Below, one piece after another: positions 60,851-64,000 of a stretch of DNA of 64,000 bases. The notes below the pieces were generated by a model that worked only from the letters and a program-made list of their open reading frames with translations, made no database searches and was not told the DNA's origin. Made by a program: the position numbers and the translations under genes. Each line of letters starts with the position of its first letter. The first letter of the stretch is position 1. Origin of the DNA: Streptomyces sp. NBC_01341 (lineage in GTDB: Bacteria > Actinomycetota > Actinomycetes > Streptomycetales > Streptomycetaceae); the NCBI RefSeq assembly GCF_035946055.1, contig NZ_CP108364.1, positions 3,720,001 through 3,784,000 of the forward strand, written 5' to 3'.

Positions 60851-62545
60851 GTGGCGGAACGTAGCACGGCCGCTGTCGACGTGGCCGACAACAGCGGCGA
60901 CAAGCCGCTGACCGCCAAGGCGGAAGCGGCCACGACCGACGGGACGGCACAAACCCAGGACTCAGAGGCCACGGTCTCGGAGAGCGACGGGCGCGAGGAC
61001 TCGGCCGGCGTCCCCGCGACGCCCGACCTGCACAGTGGTCACAAACTGGCCGGACGCTACCGGCTCGAGGAGTGCGTCACCCGGCTGGATGGATTCAGCA
61101 GCTGGCGCGCCGTCGACGAGAAGCTGCGCCGCGCGGTCGGCGTGCATCTCCTGCCTGCCGACCATCCACGCGCCCGCTCGGTGCTGGCCGCAGCCCGGTC
61201 CTCGGCCCTGCTCGGTGACCCTCGCTTCGTCCAGGTACTGGACGCCGTGGAGGAGGACGACCTCGTCTACGTCGTCCATGAATGGCTCCCCGACGCCACC
61301 GAACTCACCGCCCTGCTGGCCGCGGGACCGCTGGAGGCCCACGACGCGTACCAGCTCGTGAGCCAGATCTCCCAGGCCATGGCAGCGGCCCATCGCGAAG
61401 GCCTGTCGCACCTGCGCCTCACGCCCGGAGCAGTACTGCGCAGTTCGACGGGGCAGTACCGCATCCGTGGGCTGGCTGTGAACGCCGCTCTTCGCGGCAT
61501 CACGGCCGACAAACCTCTGCGTACGGACACCGAAGCCATCGGAGCCCTTCTCTACGCGGCGCTGACCCGTCGCTGGCCCTACGAGAACGACGCGTACGGT
61601 CTTACCGGACTTCCCAAGGACCTGGGCCTCATCCCTCCGGACCAGGTCCGGGCCGGCGTGCACCGTGGGCTGTCCGAGATCGCGATGCGCGCACTCGCCA
61701 ACGACGGTGCCACCGCGTCGCGCCAGGAACAGCCCTGCACCACCCCGGACGAACTGGCGAAGGCCGTCGCTGCCATGCCGCGGGTCCTCCCCCCGGAGTC
61801 GACTTTCACCGCACCGCCCGAGTACCAGCGCACCACCTACCAGCAGGGCACGTACGGACGGCCCTCGACCCGGCCCACCTCCGCCACACAGCCGGTCATC
61901 GCCGTTCCTCCCCCTCCGTTGCAGAGCCGCACCGGCAAGGTGCTCAAGTGGGCCGTCTCCGCGCTGCTCATCGCCGCCCTGGGACTCGGCAGCTGGCAGC
62001 TTGCGGAGGCCCTGCTCGACAGGAAGGACTCCGAAGAGCCCACCCCCACGCAGACCGACACGACCGACTCGGGCGACGACAACAACGCCATCGAGCCCAG
62101 CAAACCCGTGAAGATCGTGGGCGCGCAGGACTACGACCCGCTCGGTTCGGACGGCTCCGAGAAGCCGGCCTCGATAAAGAACGTCTACGACGGGGACGCC
62201 GCCTCCTACTGGAACACGGACGGCTACTACAGCGCCTACTTCGGCAAGCTCAAGGAAGGCGTCGGCGTCGTCCTCGACCTCGGTGAGGTCCAGCAGGTCG
62301 GCAGCGTCGATGTGTCCTTCCTCGGTGGAGAGACGTCGGTCGAGCTGAGAACGACCGAGGGCGCGTCCGTGCCCCCCATGCCGGACGGCTTCACCAGGGC
62401 GGCCAAGGGAACCGGAACAAAGGTGTCACTGAAGCCCGACAAGCCGGTGCAAGCGCGGTACCTTCTGGTCTGGCTGACCAAACTGCCTCCGAGTGACGGC
62501 GGGAACTACCGGGGCAAGATCTCGGACATCAAGGTCACCAGCTGA
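60851..62545 (+). CDS. Membrane pseudokinase with extracytoplasmic discoidin-like domain
   Basis: 564 residues. The kinase-like domain (about 70-290) lacks catalytic residues: HRD reads HLR in GLSHLRLTPGAVL, the K of HRDLK is T, and DFG is replaced by RGL. One membrane helix (about 365-390, KWAVSALLIAALGLGSWQLA) separates it from a secreted C-terminal domain like the F5/8-C type (PASIKNVYDGDAASYWNTDG). This architecture equals the C-terminal half of the mycobacterial MurJ protein, whose pseudokinase is bound by FhaA when phosphorylated. A role in controlling MurJ is therefore likely, by inference. Confidence 0.85.
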   Translation: MAERSTAAVDVADNSGDKPLTAKAEAATTDGTAQTQDSEATVSESDGREDSAGVPATPDLHSGHKLAGRYRLEECVTRLDGFSSWRAVDEKLRRAVGVHLLPADHPRARSVLAAARSSALLGDPRFVQVLDAVEEDDLVYVVHEWLPDATELTALLAAGPLEAHDAYQLVSQISQAMAAAHREGLSHLRLTPGAVLRSSTGQYRIRGLAVNAALRGITADKPLRTDTEAIGALLYAALTRRWPYENDAYGLTGLPKDLGLIPPDQVRAGVHRGLSEIAMRALANDGATASRQEQPCTTPDELAKAVAAMPRVLPPESTFTAPPEYQRTTYQQGTYGRPSTRPTSATQPVIAVPPPPLQSRTGKVLKWAVSALLIAALGLGSWQLAEALLDRKDSEEPTPTQTDTTDSGDDNNAIEPSKPVKIVGAQDYDPLGSDGSEKPASIKNVYDGDAASYWNTDGYYSAYFGKLKEGVGVVLDLGEVQQVGSVDVSFLGGETSVELRTTEGASVPPMPDGFTRAAKGTGTKVSLKPDKPVQARYLLVWLTKLPPSDGGNYRGKISDIKVTS

Positions 62546-62571
62546 CAGCTTCAGGGGGAGGGGGCTCACCG

Positions 62572-63273
62572 TTGGACGACGCCGGTTTCGCAGACACCAG
62601 CGACCAGGATCTCCTGGCTCAGCACGTCGCAGGCGATCCTGACGCCTTCGGTGAGCTGGTCCGGCGGCATCGCGACCGTCTCTGGGCCGTAGCGCTCCGT
62701 ACACTCGGCGACCGTGAAGAGGCAGCCGACGCGGTGCAGGACGCACTCGTGTCCGCCTTCCGTGCCGCGCACACCTTCCGTGGTCAGTCCGCGGTCACCA
62801 CCTGGCTCCATCGAATCACGGTCAACGCATGCCTCGACCGCGCCCGCAAGGCGGCTTCCCGGAAGACCGCGCCGGTCGACGACGCGGAGCGGCTCGACCA
62901 GCTGATGGAGCCGCACGAGTCCGCCGAGGCTCCTGCGGAACGGCAGGACCTGCACCGCGAGCTTGTGGCAGCTCTGGCCACCCTGCCGGCGGAACAACGC
63001 TCGGCTCTCATCCTGGTGGATATGCAGGCGTACCCCGTCGCTGAGGCCGCACGCATCCTCGACGTACCGACAGGCACCGTGAAGAGCCGCTGTGCCCGAG
63101 GCCGAGCCAGACTGCTGCCTCTGCTCACGCACCTGCGCGGCGGCAGAGCGGACAGCGAGGGCAGCGTCTTGGCAAGGAACCGGACGCCAGGGACATCCGT
63201 CCCATCGCCATCAGGACCAAAAGATACCGGCGACAGCAGTGCCGCGGCTGTGAAGGGAGGCGGGCTCGCATGA
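62572..63273 (+). CDS. sigM: ECF RNA polymerase sigma factor SigM
   Basis: 233 residues of the ECF group. Region 2 is DAFGELVRRHRDRLWAVALR to QDALVSAFRAAHTF, region 4 is LPAEQRSALILVDMQAYPVA with the helix-turn-helix PTGTVKSRCARGRARLLPLL. The start is a TTG preceded by GGAGG. By position between murJ/pseudokinase and anti-sigma it is SigM, as in mycobacteria (Rv3911). Likely envelope or thiol stress. The long Ser/Gly-rich tail overlaps the start of the anti-sigma gene by four bases (ATGA). Confidence 0.9.
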   Translation: MDDAGFADTSDQDLLAQHVAGDPDAFGELVRRHRDRLWAVALRTLGDREEAADAVQDALVSAFRAAHTFRGQSAVTTWLHRITVNACLDRARKAASRKTAPVDDAERLDQLMEPHESAEAPAERQDLHRELVAALATLPAEQRSALILVDMQAYPVAEAARILDVPTGTVKSRCARGRARLLPLLTHLRGGRADSEGSVLARNRTPGTSVPSPSGPKDTGDSSAAAVKGGGLA

Positions 63274-64000
63274 CATCCACGGCCGACACGGCTCAGCACC
63301 CGGACGTCTCGGAGATCTCTGATCTCACTGAAGGGCTGCTCCCGCCACCCCGTGCAACAGCTCTCCGTCAACACCTCTCCGACTGCGGCGAGTGCGCCGA
63401 GGTCCACGCCTCACTGGAGGAGATCCGAGCGCTGCTCGGAAACCTTCCCCTCGATGAGGCGATGCCAGAAAATGTCGCCGCACGCATCGACGCGGCCCTG
63501 GCGAAGGAGTCGGCCGCTTCTGCCGAGACTCCGACCACAGCTACGAATGTTTCACGTGAAACATACGACCAACCGACCGAGGGCGCGGCCGCTCCCCGCC
63601 CTGGGGGACGTCCTCGTGGCGCCACCGGCCCCGGCAGGCGCCCGGCTCGGCGACGCCGTCGCACAGTGATCCTGGGAACCGCTTTCGGCGCGGCGGCCAT
63701 AGGTGTGAGCGTTTTCCTGTCGCAGTCCGCCCAGTACACCGAGGGCTCGGCCAGCAAAATGGCCGACTCGGGAGTCAGCGCCGCAGAGACAAGGGGTGGA
63801 GACTTCTCCGAGAGCACGCTCGGAGGACAGGTCCGTACGCTCCTGAGCGAGGCGGCAGCGGCACAATCCCCCGACGTCGAGGCGGCTCCGCCGTCCCTGG
63901 ACACCAAGTCGTCCCCGGAGGGTGCGTCCCCCGAAGGCTCTTCTCCCCGCACTCCTCTGCGCGCAGCGACCGTGGTGGTCCCGTCCTGTGTCCAGGCGGG
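63270..64000 (+). CDS. Membrane-anchored zinc-type anti-sigma factor (C-terminus cut by window edge)
   Basis: The visible part has an N-terminal ZAS motif H35-x3-C39-x2-C42 (HLSDCGEC), typical of ECF anti-sigma factors. A Pro/Arg-rich linker, one membrane helix near 131-149 (ILGTAFGAAAIGVSVFLSQS), and a Ser-rich outer region follow. It probably holds SigM at the membrane. The ATGA overlap with sigM couples their translation. A parS site lies within its coding sequence at 63549 and there encodes VSRET. Equivalent of mycobacterial Rv3912. Confidence 0.87.
   Translation, partial: MTSTADTAQHPDVSEISDLTEGLLPPPRATALRQHLSDCGECAEVHASLEEIRALLGNLPLDEAMPENVAARIDAALAKESAASAETPTTATNVSRETYDQPTEGAAAPRPGGRPRGATGPGRRPARRRRRTVILGTAFGAAAIGVSVFLSQSAQYTEGSASKMADSGVSAAETRGGDFSESTLGGQVRTLLSEAAAAQSPDVEAAPPSLDTKSSPEGASPEGSSPRTPLRAATVVVPSCVQA
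63549..63562. promoter_or_regulatory. parS site within a coding sequence
   Basis: Exact GTTTCACGTGAAAC inside the anti-sigma gene; the palindrome extends to 18 bases (63547-63564). Confidence 0.92.

Overview
The window reads as a Streptomyces chromosome, from the oriC-proximal core. It has very high GC, many GTG starts, single-copy housekeeping genes and the sporulation pair ssgA/ssgR. It also carries the cydA-cydB-cydDC order, FemX-type peptidoglycan branching, and eight exact copies of the Streptomyces parS site (GTTTCACGTGAAAC). Gene order matches, from memory, the stretch of S. coelicolor from about SCO3958 down to SCO3892. That would place oriC, dnaA and parAB just beyond the right edge. 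No insertion sequence, prophage, CRISPR array, rRNA or tRNA gene was found.

Layout. 1-2.5 kb: ABC export operon (minus). 2.8-7.7 kb: epoxide-hydrolase-like/SDR fusion, KptA, an F420-type LLM oxidoreductase and a HAD phosphatase (plus). 7.7-15.7 kb: cytochrome bd operon cydA-cydB-cydDC plus a GAF histidine kinase (minus), with a Rex operator upstream. 16-23.5 kb: hisC, a LacI-type regulator, a PPP-type phosphatase, two membrane proteins, and thiC behind a TPP riboswitch. 23.6-27.9 kb: YibE/F protein, ssgA, ssgR and small membrane/cupin proteins. 27.9-37.5 kb: mixed metabolic and regulatory genes (PLP lyase, LysR, Nudix, MFS/MarR pair, GNAT, AlkZ-superfamily protein, serine hydrolase, second adenylate kinase). 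38-43.7 kb: dnaB, a MATE exporter, and the rpsF-ssb-rpsR-rplI operon. 43.7-50.9 kb: FemX, alanine racemase-like protein, GT87-type membrane glycosyltransferase and a bifunctional PBP. 51.2-54.5 kb: PadR regulator, inositol-phosphate synthase, MFS. 54.6-64 kb: cca, then the plus-strand run DUF6049, murJ, pseudokinase, sigM, anti-sigma factor, which runs off the window.

The most interesting signals are mostly non-coding. They are two DnaA-box clusters (upstream of kptA and upstream of dnaB) and parS sites, four of which sit inside longer perfect palindromes between convergent genes. There is also a possible S6:S18 autoregulatory mRNA fold over the rpsF ribosome-binding site, and a 33-bp palindrome in front of padR. 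Functionally, the right end couples cell-wall precursor export (MurJ and a separate pseudokinase) with an ECF sigma factor. The cyd block couples a microaerobic oxidase to NADH sensing by Rex.
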